64,000 bases of DNA from contig CAIYSL010000119.1 in the NCBI GenBank assembly GCA_903928915.1, positions 62,001 through 126,000 on the forward strand, in the 5' to 3' direction. A program made the position numbers and the translations under genes. The notes below the pieces were generated by a model, which made no database searches, was not told the origin of the DNA, and saw only the letters and a list, made by a program, of their open reading frames with translations. Shown here piece by piece: positions 43,385 through 52,197 of the stretch. The stretch comes from an uncultured Syntrophobacterales bacterium. GTDB taxonomy: Bacteria > Desulfobacterota > Syntrophia > Syntrophales > UBA5619. The first letter of the stretch is position 1; every line of letters starts with the position of its first letter.

Positions 43385-44554
43385 ATGCCCGACTTCACCC
43401 GCTGTCCCGTCATCGACAACCACGCCCATGTCCTCGAACCGGAAAAGGCAGCCCTGGAACCGATCTGGCTCGCCCGGGAATTCTTCCACGGCATCGCCGA
43501 TATCCCCACCGCCGGCGTCGCCAAGAGCAAACTCTGGGGCGCCAGCGATGAACTTCTTCTCCACTTCCCCCACATGGGCGTCGTGTTGACCGCGGTCTGC
43601 CAGCTTGCGAAGCTGTTCGGCTGCGAACCCACGCTCGAGGCGGTCACCGCCGAGCGGAACCGCCGGACCGCGGCAACGGGGCTCGCCGGCTACGCGAAGA
43701 TGCTGTACGACGATGCCCGGATCGTCTGCTCGATTATGGACTCGAACCTCCCGATCGGCGATCCGATCCTCGACCTGACCCCGGGCCGGAAACTGCGGCT
43801 CCTTCAGATGGACCCGCTCCTCCAGAAGCTGCTGGGGACGAGCGGCTCCTACGCCGAACTCCTGCGGCTGTTCCAGGCGGCGGTCGAAAAGGCGATCCGC
43901 GAAGACGGGTTCGTGGGGATCAAATCCCACCTGGGCGAGTTGGTCGGCTTCGGGTTCCCGCCCGTGGAGGCGGACGAGGCCGAGCGGATCCATGGAGCCG
44001 CCGCGGCAGGAGACGGGGAGGCGTTCAAGAAGCTCTACATGGCCGTTTGGCTGGCGACCATGCTCCAGGCCCAGGAGATCGGGTTTCCGATTCACATCCA
44101 TACCGGGATTACCGGCGGCCTCTGGAACGGCTCGGTCGCGCAGTGCGACCCCTTCCTGCTGGTCCCGATTCTCCGGCAGCCCCGGTTCCTCAAGACCCGG
44201 CTGATCCTCCTCCACGCGGGGCATCCCTGGATGCAGCACGCCGGCATGATGGCCCATACCTTTCCCCACGTCTGGGTGGACATCGGCTGGACCACCCCCT
44301 GGGCCTCCCAGCGGATCGTCGAGGTGTACCGCGACGTGCTCGGGCTGACCCCGCTGTCCAAGCTGGTGATCGGCAGCGGAGGCCACGGCTCTCCCGAAGT
44401 CTCCTGGCTGGCTGCCAAACTCGCGCAGATAGCCCTGGGCGAGGTGCTGACCGACTCGGTCCGCCTGGGGCTCATGGCCGAAAAGGACGCCGAACGGACG
44501 GGGCGGATGATCCTCCATGACAACGCCGCCCGGCTGTACGGCCTGAAATCGTGA
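43385..44554 (+). CDS. Amidohydrolase family (amidohydrolase 2 / FluG-like) protein
   Basis: 389 aa, metal-dependent TIM-barrel hydrolase. DNHAHV at residues 11-16 gives the HxH metal pair, PIHIHTGITGG near 240 and ILLHAGHPWMQHAG near 275 supply further His ligands, and GSGGHGSPEVSWLAAKLAQI with ILHDNAARLYGL form the FluG-like C-terminal part. Where FluG-type proteins usually show GSD, this protein has GSGGHG, so the last metal ligand may be altered. ATG 43385 has GGAGG 9 bases upstream; the frame back to 43202 has no family similarity. Possible reactions are decarboxylation or hydrolysis of a ring or amide. Last gene of the co-directional run with the RdhA-like protein. Confidence 0.82.
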   Translation: MPDFTRCPVIDNHAHVLEPEKAALEPIWLAREFFHGIADIPTAGVAKSKLWGASDELLLHFPHMGVVLTAVCQLAKLFGCEPTLEAVTAERNRRTAATGLAGYAKMLYDDARIVCSIMDSNLPIGDPILDLTPGRKLRLLQMDPLLQKLLGTSGSYAELLRLFQAAVEKAIREDGFVGIKSHLGELVGFGFPPVEADEAERIHGAAAAGDGEAFKKLYMAVWLATMLQAQEIGFPIHIHTGITGGLWNGSVAQCDPFLLVPILRQPRFLKTRLILLHAGHPWMQHAGMMAHTFPHVWVDIGWTTPWASQRIVEVYRDVLGLTPLSKLVIGSGGHGSPEVSWLAAKLAQIALGEVLTDSVRLGLMAEKDAERTGRMILHDNAARLYGLKS

Positions 44555-44584
44555 CCGCGTCCAAGGGATCAACCTACCGGGCGA

Positions 44585-45643
44585 TCATCGCTCCTTTGAA
44601 GCGGGCGCTGCCGAGGCGGCCGCGCGGATACGGAGGACCTCCTCGGCCTCAGCCACGATCCGGTCCACCACCTCCCTGACCGTGGGCTCGTCGCGGATCA
44701 GCCCCGTCGCCTGCCCCACCGGCAGGACGCCGGAGGCCATGTCTCCCTCCTCGGTGGCGATGCGGATCGCCTTGAAGGCGTTGGCCATGAAGGCCAGCTG
44801 CCGGGCGTTCTTCCACCCCGAGGCCAGCACCCCGAGGAAGAGCTTCAGGTAGGGCATGCCGAGCTGCGCGGCGATCTCCCGGGAGTTTACCAAAGCCGCC
44901 GGGAGGTTGAGGCCGCGGCGAATCGCCCGGCGGGCGGCGTCGGTCTTCATCACCCGGCAGGGGATCCCGTCGAAGCGCGTCGAGTAGAGCGTGTCCATGA
45001 CCCCCTTCTCGATCGACAGCCCCTTGTAGCGGTCGTGGAGCGGGCTCTCCCGGGTCGTCATGAACCGGCTCCCCATGGCCACCCCTTCCGCCCCGAGGAC
45101 CAGGGCCGCCGCCAATCCCCTCCCGTCGGCGATCCCGCCGGCGGCGATCACCGGGATTGCGAGGGCGTCGGCCAGGGTGGGGATGAGGCAGAAGGTGGTG
45201 ATCTCCTCCCCGTGGGCGGCCGCCTCGTGGCCGGTGGCGATCACCCCGTCGGATCCGTAGTCCTGGGCGCGGCGGGCGTGCCGCTCGTTGACCACCGTGG
45301 CGATCACCTTCCCGCCGTATTTGTGGGCCTCCTTGACGATCCAGTCGCCCTTGCCGAGGGAAAAATTGATCACCGGCACCTGTTCCTCCAGGAGGACCCG
45401 GGCGTTATCCGCGGCCCCCGGGAACAGCAGGGTGGCGTTGGCCCCGAAGGGCTTGGCGGTGAGGCTCCGGATCTCCCGGATCGCCTCCCGGGTCCGCCGG
45501 GCGTCCAGCGGGCCCGTGGCCAGGATCCCGAGGCCGCCCGCGTTGGAGACGGCGGCCACCATCTTCGGGACGCTGATCCAGCTCATCCCGGACAGAACGA
45601 TGGGGTACTCGATGCCGAACAGCTCGGTGATACGTGTCTTCAC
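44585..45643 (-). CDS. Nitronate monooxygenase / 2-nitropropane dioxygenase-like FMN protein
   Basis: 352 aa, FMN TIM-barrel protein of the NMO family. It begins with FGIEYPIVLSGMSWIS, has GATGH-type VIATGHEAAAHG with the family His, IPVIAAGGIADGRGLAAALV and GAEGVAMGSRFMTTRESP, which bind FMN phosphate. In anaerobes the oxygenase role is unlikely; homologs include enoyl reductases (FabK) and proteins linked to acyl-CoA metabolism. It is convergent to the amidohydrolase and co-directional with the acyl-CoA dehydrogenase upstream (83 bases), consistent with a shared transcript and an acyl-CoA related role. Confidence 0.85.
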   Translation of the reverse strand: MKTRITELFGIEYPIVLSGMSWISVPKMVAAVSNAGGLGILATGPLDARRTREAIREIRSLTAKPFGANATLLFPGAADNARVLLEEQVPVINFSLGKGDWIVKEAHKYGGKVIATVVNERHARRAQDYGSDGVIATGHEAAAHGEEITTFCLIPTLADALAIPVIAAGGIADGRGLAAALVLGAEGVAMGSRFMTTRESPLHDRYKGLSIEKGVMDTLYSTRFDGIPCRVMKTDAARRAIRRGLNLPAALVNSREIAAQLGMPYLKLFLGVLASGWKNARQLAFMANAFKAIRIATEEGDMASGVLPVGQATGLIRDEPTVREVVDRIVAEAEEVLRIRAAASAAPASKER

Positions 45644-45726
45644 AGGCGCCCTCCCTCTCTAGCCGGTTGTGCGTGCACAGCGATCCAGGCTTCCCGAAAA
45701 ATCGGTTTCTGTCCTTATTTATCTAT

Positions 45727-46869
45727 CTATCTATTCTGGAGGTACCTGCCGATCGTCATGATCTCCGCCTCCTTGGTCCCCTCGTACAGCTCGAGGATCT
45801 TGGCGTCGCGGTACCACTTCTGGACGGGGTACTCCTCGATGTACCCGTACCCCCCGTGGAGCTCCACGGCGTAGTTGGCGCAGAACACGGCGGTCTCCCC
45901 GCCGAAGAACTTTGCCATCGCCGCGAGGGTGTAGTCGGGCCGCCCCGCGTCGATCAGCCAGGCCGCCTTGTACACCAGCCCCCGCAGGGCCTCGATCCGG
46001 ATCGCCATCTCGGTGAGCTTCTTCTGGGTGAGCTGGTAGGCGCCCAGCGGCTGGCCGAAGGCGGTCCGCTCCTTTACGTACCGGACGCTCGTCTCGAGGC
46101 AGGCCTCGGAGAGCCCCAGGGCCTGGGCCGCGACCATCACGCGGGTCGTATCGAAGAAGTGCATCAGCTCGCGGAACCCGTTCCCTTCCTGCCCGACGAG
46201 GTTCGCCTGGGGGACCCGGCAGTCCTCGAAGGCGATCTCCGCCGTGTCGCTCGCCCGGATCCCGAGCTTCCCGTGGATCTTGGTCCGGGTGATCCCCGGG
46301 GTGTCCGCCGGGACGATGATCAGGCTGAAGCTGTTGTGCTTCTTCTGATCGGGGTTGGTGATGCACTGCGCCACCATGAAGTCGCAGACGGTGCCGTTGG
46401 TGATGAACGTCTTGCTGCCGTTGATCACGTAATCGCTGCCGTCCTTGACCGCACGGGTCTTGTACCCGGCCACGTCGGTCCCGGCGTTGGGCTCCGTGAA
46501 GGCCCCGGCGCACACCTTCTCGCCCCCGCAGACCGGGGGAAGCCAGGTCTGCTTCTGCTGGTCGCTCCCGTACTGGAAGATCGCCTCGCAGCCGAAGGTC
46601 GCCGCCGTAACGTTCAGGGCGATCCCCATGTCCACCCGGGAGAGCTCTTCGGTGATGATCGAGTTCCCGACGCATCCCGCCCCGGCGCCGCCGTACTCCT
46701 CGGGCACCCAGGCGCCGACGAGCCCCTGAGCCGCCGCCTTCCGCCGGATCTCCGGGGTGTACTTCTCCTGTTCGTCGCAGGCCTGCGAAACGCCGGCGAG
46801 GTTGTCGCGGGCGAACCGGTACGCCATGTCCTGCAACATCCGCTGTTCCTCGGTCAGTTCGAAATCCAT
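45727..46869 (-). CDS. Acyl-CoA dehydrogenase
   Basis: 380 aa, standard acyl-CoA dehydrogenase. FAD/substrate motif CAGAFTEPNAGTDVAGYKTR, then FITNGTVCDFMVAQ, RTAFGQPLGAYQLTQKKLTE, VELHGGYGYIEEYPVQKWYR and the catalytic LELYEGTKEAE with the normal Glu. It passes electrons to EtfAB. Chain-length preference cannot be read. ATG 46869 is chosen with GGGAGG 6 bases upstream; the frame continues further 5' without similarity. The contrast with the Thr-substituted enzyme at 38326 is notable. Divergent from the NYN gene across a 256-base gap. Confidence 0.93.
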   Translation of the reverse strand: MDFELTEEQRMLQDMAYRFARDNLAGVSQACDEQEKYTPEIRRKAAAQGLVGAWVPEEYGGAGAGCVGNSIITEELSRVDMGIALNVTAATFGCEAIFQYGSDQQKQTWLPPVCGGEKVCAGAFTEPNAGTDVAGYKTRAVKDGSDYVINGSKTFITNGTVCDFMVAQCITNPDQKKHNSFSLIIVPADTPGITRTKIHGKLGIRASDTAEIAFEDCRVPQANLVGQEGNGFRELMHFFDTTRVMVAAQALGLSEACLETSVRYVKERTAFGQPLGAYQLTQKKLTEMAIRIEALRGLVYKAAWLIDAGRPDYTLAAMAKFFGGETAVFCANYAVELHGGYGYIEEYPVQKWYRDAKILELYEGTKEAEIMTIGRYLQNR

Positions 46870-47000
46870 GTGCATCCTCCCTTCGTGACCAAAAAACGAC
46901 CACCGCCGCCCTTGCGGAGGCGACAGGTCCACCCGCTTCGAAGGCCTGCCCGGTACCGCACCTTCCCTGGAGAGAACAGTCGCCTTACCGATCCTTTCGG

Positions 47001-47030
47001 TTGTTAAATTGAAACCTGCTTTGGTATAGT
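47001..47030 (+). promoter_or_regulatory. Probable promoter of the NYN-domain gene
   Basis: TTGTTA (47001-47006), 18-base spacer, TATAGT (47025-47030), about 95 bases before the ATG at 47126. The -10 matches the consensus at five of six positions. Confidence 0.5.
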
Positions 47031-47125
47031 ACGCGAGAAAAACTGACTTCGGCCGACAGCCCGACGGGAAGGATCTATAGCACATTCCCCCCCCCGGCGG
47101 CAACGACTTCCTGCGGAGGCCGCCC

Positions 47126-47659
47126 ATGCACATCATCGTCGACGGTTACAACCTGATCCGTCAATCGGACGTTCTGCGGGGGTATGAGCGACAGAGCCTG
47201 GAAGCGGGCAGAACGGCCCTCATCCGCGTCCTGGCCTTGTATAAACGATCGCGCGGACACCGGATCACCGTGGTCTTCGACGGCTGGGAGGGGGGCTCGC
47301 CGCAGGAGGAGCGGGACCTGGCCGGCGGGGTGGCGATCATCTACTCCCGCCTCGGGGAGAAGGCCGACGAGGTGATCAAGCGACTCGTCGCGGCAGCCAG
47401 CGAAGAGATCCTGGTGGTGAGCTCCGACCGGGAGATCGCCACGTTCGCCGCCCGCCGCGGCAAGGGGGCCATCGCTTCCCCCGAATTCGCCGCCCGGCTC
47501 GACCGACTCGCCGCTTCGCCTCCGCCGGGCGCCGCCGACATCGAGGCGGAAGCGGGCGACGAGGACGACGATCGCAGGGGCGCCGAGAAGAAGAAGGGGC
47601 CCAGCCGGCGGCTCTCCAAGCAGAAACGGACGCAACTCGCCCGGATCAGAAAATTGTGA
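47126..47659 (+). CDS. YacP-like NYN domain (PIN-fold nuclease) protein
   Basis: 177 aa. The N-terminal ~130 residues match the NYN_YacP type of PIN-like nuclease: MHIIVDGYNLIRQSD, ITVVFDGWEGG, AIIYSRLGEKADEVIKRLV and VVSSDREIATFAARRG supply the acidic residues of the metal site. Members of this family act on RNA, for example the Rae1 ribosome-linked nuclease of Bacillus. The C-terminal ~50 residues are a charged, low-complexity tail (Glu/Asp then Lys/Arg rich) likely to contact nucleic acid. Convergent with holA, six bases apart. Has its own promoter. Confidence 0.85.
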   Translation: MHIIVDGYNLIRQSDVLRGYERQSLEAGRTALIRVLALYKRSRGHRITVVFDGWEGGSPQEERDLAGGVAIIYSRLGEKADEVIKRLVAAASEEILVVSSDREIATFAARRGKGAIASPEFAARLDRLAASPPPGAADIEAEAGDEDDDRRGAEKKKGPSRRLSKQKRTQLARIRKL

Positions 47660-47665
47660 TCGCCG

Positions 47666-49057
47666 TTACCCGGTCCCACAGGCCCTGATCAGGAACCGCT
47701 CCAGCAGGAGGACCGGCTCTTTGCCCGTCGTCTTCAGGGCCAGGTCGGTGTGGAGGAGCATCTCCAGGTAGCCGGCCAGCTCATCCCGGGAGAACCTGCC
47801 CGCGTTCCGCAGGGCCTGATAGACGACGAAGGGGTGCTGCGCGCACAGGGCGATCCCCTCCCCGCCGTCGCCGGCCAGCCGCCGCACGGCGGGATACAGG
47901 GCCTTCTGAAACCTGCCGTAATCCATGTCCGCGCCGAAGGTCCCGAGCTTCCCCGAGGCGATCAGGAGCTTCGCCTGGAACAGAAACCGGATTTCCCGGG
48001 TGATCATCGACAGGATCATCAGGGGGTGGAGCCCCTGGTCGATCAGCTCGTGCAGGGTCTTCAGGGCCGACCCCAGGCTCCGCCCGGAGAGCGCCGCGGT
48101 CAGCGCGAACACGGTGTCCTCCTTCGTCTTGCCGATGAGCGTCTCCACGTCCGCCGCCTCGATCTGCGGCCGAGAGCCGGTGTAGGTGATCAGCATGTCG
48201 ATCGCCCCGAGGGATTCCCGGAGGTCGAACCCGGTCTTTCTCCCCAAGGCGGACCAGGCCTCCGCCGAGAGCCGTTTCCCGCTTCTGGCCAGCGGTTCGG
48301 TGGCCATCTCCCGGAGGGCCTGCTGCTGCCTCGTCTCCCCCTTCGCCCGCGTAAAGGTCACGACCCTGCCCGCCTGCGCGATCGTCTTGTACAGCTTCTT
48401 CCGCCGGTCCACCGCCTCCGCGGTCAGGATCAGGACGTTCCCCGCGGGCATACCCCCGGTGAGCGTCCGCTCCAGGCGGTCGCTCTCCTCCGGCCGCTCC
48501 TTCCCGGCAGGGGCGGGGTAGCTCGCGGCGATCTCCAGGGCCTTGGGAAGCCAGGTTTCCCGTCCGACCCCGCCGTCATCCGGGACGGCACGCTTCCAGA
48601 GGTCGTCGTCGATCTTTTGCCAGCCGCCGTCCCGGAGGTCGTCGAGATGGAGTCCCGTGATCTGGAGGAATTGGCGGAAATCGGCCGCCGCCCGGGCGGG
48701 GTCTGCGGCGAGACGCTCCCGGATCCGGCCGATCAGCGGGGCAAGGACATTTTTCGACTGGAAGAGCCGGGTGTCGCGGACGATGACCACCTTACGTCCG
48801 GGCAAGAGCGGCGGGGTGATCAGGGATTCGCAGAGCGAGTCCACATCCTCGCGTTCGCCGTCGAGCACAAACAGGTTCAGTTCCCGGTCCCGCGGGTCGG
48901 GGATGAGGAGCGCCGTTATCTTTTCGAGGGCGTCTTTCAGCAGAAACTCTTCGTCGCCGGCCAGCAGGTAGCAGGGTGCGCTCGCCCCCCGCTGCAACTC
49001 CCCGAGGACCGCGGCGAGGGAATCTCCCCGCCCCGTATCGTCGTCGTGAACCGCCAT
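47666..49057 (-). CDS. holA: DNA polymerase III, delta subunit (long form)
   Basis: HolA, 463 aa, clamp-loader subunit that opens the beta sliding clamp. The N-terminal CYLLAGDEEFLLKDALEKI and VVIVRDTRLFQSKN are typical, as are EAWSALGRKTGFDLRESLGA, VETLIGKTKEDTVFALTAAL and the C-terminal HPFVVYQALRNAGRFSRDEL. Usual delta subunits are ~340 aa; here some 110-120 residues are inserted between the first strand/helix units and the VLILTAEAVDRRKKLYK segment (about residues 100-210), rich in charged residues. This looks like a lineage feature of the gene, not a fusion. It follows the LOG gene by 18 bases. Confidence 0.9.
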   Translation of the reverse strand: MAVHDDDTGRGDSLAAVLGELQRGASAPCYLLAGDEEFLLKDALEKITALLIPDPRDRELNLFVLDGEREDVDSLCESLITPPLLPGRKVVIVRDTRLFQSKNVLAPLIGRIRERLAADPARAAADFRQFLQITGLHLDDLRDGGWQKIDDDLWKRAVPDDGGVGRETWLPKALEIAASYPAPAGKERPEESDRLERTLTGGMPAGNVLILTAEAVDRRKKLYKTIAQAGRVVTFTRAKGETRQQQALREMATEPLARSGKRLSAEAWSALGRKTGFDLRESLGAIDMLITYTGSRPQIEAADVETLIGKTKEDTVFALTAALSGRSLGSALKTLHELIDQGLHPLMILSMITREIRFLFQAKLLIASGKLGTFGADMDYGRFQKALYPAVRRLAGDGGEGIALCAQHPFVVYQALRNAGRFSRDELAGYLEMLLHTDLALKTTGKEPVLLLERFLIRACGTG

Positions 49058-49075
49058 CGGCTCGAACCCTTCTTC

Positions 49076-49732
49076 CTACAGGATGACGAACTTCTGGATG
49101 TGCCGCACCACCTCGGCGGGATCGTCGATGATCTGGAATGAGTCGAGGTCTTCGGGAGAGATGTTCTGGGTGGTCAGCATCGTCGTTTTCAGCCAGTCGA
49201 CGAGCCCCTGCCAGTACTCGCTCCCCATCAGGATGACCGGGAAGGGTTTGATCCGTTTGGTCTGGATGAGGGTCAGGGCCTCGAACAGCTCGTCCAGCGT
49301 CCCGAACCCGCCGGGCATGATGACGTAGGCCATGGCGTACTTGACGAACATCACCTTCCGGATGAAGAAATACTTGTAATCGATGCTGATGTTGGCGTAG
49401 GGGTTCGGCACCTGCTCCAGCGGGAGTTTGATGTTCATCCCCACCGACTGGCCGCCGGCCTCGGCCGCCCCCTTGTTGGCGGCCTCCATGATCCCGGGGC
49501 CGCCGCCGGTAATGACGCCGAACCCTTTTGCCGCCAGGAGCCTGGCCAGCGCCTCCGCCTTCTGGTAGTAGGGATCGCCCGGGAGGGTCCGCGCCGACCC
49601 GAAGATGCTCACGGCGTGGCCGACCCCGGAGAGGGTCTCGACGGCGTCGACGAACTCCGCCATGATGCGGAAGATGCGCCAGGATTCCTCCATCGACAGG
49701 GCATCCACGACAAACTGGCTCTTCTCATCCAT
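49076..49732 (-). CDS. LOG family protein (TIGR00730-type Rossmann fold)
   Basis: 218 aa, lysine-decarboxylase-like (LOG) family. Motifs are AVSIFGSARTLPGDPYY, GVITGGGPGIMEAANKGAAE and the signature MPGGFGTLDELFEALTLIQT (PGGxGTxxE). Many such proteins are cytokinin riboside 5'-monophosphate phosphoribohydrolases or nucleotide hydrolases related to PpnN; the physiological substrate in bacteria is often unclear. Cotranscribed with holA. The 186 bases upstream to rpsU hold no gene. Confidence 0.9.
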   Translation of the reverse strand: MDEKSQFVVDALSMEESWRIFRIMAEFVDAVETLSGVGHAVSIFGSARTLPGDPYYQKAEALARLLAAKGFGVITGGGPGIMEAANKGAAEAGGQSVGMNIKLPLEQVPNPYANISIDYKYFFIRKVMFVKYAMAYVIMPGGFGTLDELFEALTLIQTKRIKPFPVILMGSEYWQGLVDWLKTTMLTTQNISPEDLDSFQIIDDPAEVVRHIQKFVIL

Positions 49733-49918
49733 CGCTTTACCTCAGCGTAAACCCGGATACCGCTGCGGAAGGATCGGCAGCCCGGTACCGCCGGGCCGGG
49801 AGATGTCCGCGCCCCCCTGCGGGGATCGGGATGCCCGCCCGCTGCGGATCGCTGCGCGGAGCACTGCCCGGAGGCGCGCCGGTCAGCCGGCCCGCGTTCC
49901 GGTCGATGAAGATTCCCG

Positions 49919-50110
49919 TTAGGAGACCCGGCGGCGCTGCACCTTGGCCAGGCGACGGCGTGCCTCGATGGTCTTCCGCTTCTTCTTCACCGACGGCTTC
50001 TCGTAGGCCCGCCGCAGTTTCAGCTCCTTGAACAGGCCGCTCTTGGAGAGCTTGTTCTTGAGGATCTTCAAAGCCTTTTCCACGTCGTTGTCGAATACTT
50101 TTACTTCCAA
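49919..50110 (-). CDS. rpsU: 30S ribosomal protein bS21
   Basis: 63-aa small basic ribosomal protein that helps the 30S subunit engage mRNA near the anti-SD. The sequence EVKVFDNDVEKALKILKNKL followed by FKELKLRRAYEKPSVKKKRK is clear bS21. The start codon is TTG at 50110, with GGGAGG 6 bases upstream, a good but non-ATG start. It stands apart from hisC, which ends upstream in a terminator, so it has its own promoter somewhere in 50111-50222 (no convincing hexamers seen). Confidence 0.95.
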   Translation of the reverse strand: MEVKVFDNDVEKALKILKNKLSKSGLFKELKLRRAYEKPSVKKKRKTIEARRRLAKVQRRRVS

Positions 50111-50222
50111 ATCGCTCCTCCCTTTCCTTTATCTCACGGTTTATGTACTTCCTCGTTCGCCTAGATCATTTTCCGCGGCGCCCCTTCCCGGGCAGGTCCC
50201 GGCCGCGGTGAAAAACCGGCGC

Positions 50223-50279
50223 AAAAAAAGGGCAGTACGGCGAAACAAACGGAAATGGTTCGTGCCGTATACTACCCTT
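50223..50279 (-). terminator. Rho-independent terminator after hisC
   Basis: On the minus strand AAGGGTAGTATACGGCACGAA pairs with TTTCGCCGTACTGCCC across a ~11-base loop, with small bulges, and is followed by seven Ts. It separates hisC from rpsU. Confidence 0.82.
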
Positions 50280-50307
50280 ACTGTACGCCTATGTTAGACC
50301 ACGCTCC

Positions 50308-51372
50308 TTACTCGGTGAGGATGCTGCGCAGTGCCTCTGCAAATTCGTTGTTTTCTTCAGGGGTTCCGACGGTGACGCGCATGAAGCCCTTGAGCCGTCC
50401 CGGGGCATTGAAGTTCTTGATCAGGATGCCCCGCTCCTTGAGTCCGGTATATACGCGATCCGCATCGAAATCGCAACTAAAAAATACAAAATTCGCATCG
50501 GTCGGCCGGACCCGGATGCCCGGCAGCGTTTCCATGGCCGTGGTGAGCTCACCCCGCCACCGGCGAATCTTCGCCGCCTGCTCCAGAAAGGCCTCCTCTT
50601 CGTCGAGGTAGAACCCGGCGGCCGCCTGCGACAGGGAGTTGAGGTTGTAGGGAAGCCGCACCTTGTTGAGCTCCCGGACCAGGGGCGCCGGACCGATCAG
50701 GAGCCCGATCCGCATCGCCGCGAGGCCCACCTTGGAAAGCGTCCTCAGGATGACCAGGTTTTCCCTGCGGCCGAGCTCGGGCAGGAAGGTCTGCTGGGCG
50801 AAATGGAAATAGGCCTCATCCACGACGACGATCCCGGCAGCCTCCCGGAGGAGGGAGCCGATCCGCTCGGCGCTGAAGCAGTTGGCCGTCGGGTTGTTGG
50901 GATAGGCGAGGAAGGTCAGGGCGGGCGGCTGCGCGCCTGCCTGTGCCCGCATCGCCGCCAGGTCGAGGTCGAAGCTGTCGTCGAGGGGGACCTCGGCGAC
51001 CCGGAAGCCCGCGTTCAGCGCGGTGATCCGGTACATGGCGAAGGTGGGCGTCGGGATCATCACCCCGGCCCCGGGCCGCGCCAAGGCCGTGCAGAGGACC
51101 TGGATCAGCTCGTCCGAGCCGTTGCCGAGCATCACCTGATCCGCCCCCACGCCGAAGGCGCGGGCGAACCGGGCGGCCAGCGCGACGGACCCGGCCTCGG
51201 GGTACCGGTTCAGTTCGACGGCCGCCAGTCGCGCCGCGAACCGCGGACGGAGCTCGGCGGGCATGGCCAGCGGGTTTTCGTTCGCATCCAGCTTGATCCG
51301 GCAGGATGCGGGGTCCACCGCATAGGCCTTCTGGCCGAGAACCTCTTGCTTGATCAACGCCCGGATGTCCAT
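50308..51372 (-). CDS. hisC: Histidinol-phosphate aminotransferase
   Basis: HisC, 354 aa, PLP enzyme that converts imidazole-acetol-phosphate and glutamate to histidinol-phosphate. N-terminal IKLDANENPLAMP, ELNRYPEAGS, LGNGSDELIQVL, LAYPNNPTANCFS, VVDEAYFHFA, the PLP-lysine in LRTLSKVGLAAMRIGLLIG and MRVTVGTPEENNEFAEALR are all characteristic. ATG 51372 overlaps the TGA of the upstream lipoyl/octanoyl transferase gene (TGATG). It is the only his gene here, so the pathway is scattered. It ends in a clear terminator. Confidence 0.93.
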   Translation of the reverse strand: MDIRALIKQEVLGQKAYAVDPASCRIKLDANENPLAMPAELRPRFAARLAAVELNRYPEAGSVALAARFARAFGVGADQVMLGNGSDELIQVLCTALARPGAGVMIPTPTFAMYRITALNAGFRVAEVPLDDSFDLDLAAMRAQAGAQPPALTFLAYPNNPTANCFSAERIGSLLREAAGIVVVDEAYFHFAQQTFLPELGRRENLVILRTLSKVGLAAMRIGLLIGPAPLVRELNKVRLPYNLNSLSQAAAGFYLDEEEAFLEQAAKIRRWRGELTTAMETLPGIRVRPTDANFVFFSCDFDADRVYTGLKERGILIKNFNAPGRLKGFMRVTVGTPEENNEFAEALRSILTE

Positions 51373-52190
51373 CAACCGTCCCCCTCCCCGTCCCGGGTTT
51401 TGCCGCCCTGCCTGTCCGCGAGCAGGTCGCGGGTGAGCCGCTCCTCCGCGGGCGTCAGCGTCCCTTCGTGAAACCGGATGCCCAGCCGCTCGGCAAAGGC
51501 ATCGCGCAGCGCCCGGCAGAGCAGCGCTTCGTCCACCTCGGGACCGGCGTGCTCGCCCACCGCGGTCACCGCAGCGCGCAACCGCTCGAGCTTCCGGCCG
51601 GGATCCCCGGGGGAACGCATCACGGCACAGCTCCGGACGGGATCGAACTCCATCAGGAGCGCCCCGTGCTGCAGGAAGACGCCGCCCGATCTCACCTGGG
51701 CCGACCCGCAGATCTTCCGTCCTTCCACGAGGAGTTCATACCGGGAGGAAACGGCAAAGCAGGAGGCGCCGAACGACCCCTCCGCCGCCCCCCTTCCCAC
51801 CTGATCGCTTTCGGCCCGGATGCCCACGCGGGCGAGGCCCCCGACGATGCAGTCGCTGATGAGGCGGTACGTGGCGAGGATATCCGGCGTGAAGAGGGGC
51901 ACATCGTCGCCGGCGACGACGGCGTAGGTCAGCTCCCGATCGTGGAGGACCGCCTTGCCGCCGGTCGGCCGCCGGACGATCTCGATGCCGAGCCGCCGGC
52001 AGGCGGCCGCATCGATCTCCCGCCCGGCGTCCTGAAAGCGGCCGAGGGAGACTGCCGGGGCCTGCCATCCGTAGAAGCGCAGCGTCGGCGGACCGGTGGT
52101 GCGGACCCGCTCCCGAAAAATCGCCTCATCGATGGCCATGTTCTCCGCGGCGCCTCCCCTGCGAAAGGGAAGCAGTCTCCATGCCTCCAC
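51372..52190 (-). CDS. Lipoate-protein ligase / octanoyltransferase (LplA/LipM family)
   Basis: 272 aa, biotin/lipoate transferase fold. The substrate loop RRPTGGKAVLHDRELTYAVV and the segment GASCFAVSSRYELLVEGRKI followed by GSAQVRSGGVFLQHGALL are conserved; the Cys in ASCF matches the acyl-accepting Cys of LipM octanoyltransferases, and the Lys in GRKI the catalytic lysine. Because gcvH is immediately upstream (7 bases), octanoylation or lipoylation of GcvH is the likely task. LipM-type octanoyl transfer seems a little more probable than lipoate ligation because no LplA C-terminal domain is evident. Overlaps hisC. Confidence 0.85.
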   Translation of the reverse strand: MEAWRLLPFRRGGAAENMAIDEAIFRERVRTTGPPTLRFYGWQAPAVSLGRFQDAGREIDAAACRRLGIEIVRRPTGGKAVLHDRELTYAVVAGDDVPLFTPDILATYRLISDCIVGGLARVGIRAESDQVGRGAAEGSFGASCFAVSSRYELLVEGRKICGSAQVRSGGVFLQHGALLMEFDPVRSCAVMRSPGDPGRKLERLRAAVTAVGEHAGPEVDEALLCRALRDAFAERLGIRFHEGTLTPAEERLTRDLLADRQGGKTRDGEGDG

Positions 52191-52197
52191 CGGGGAT

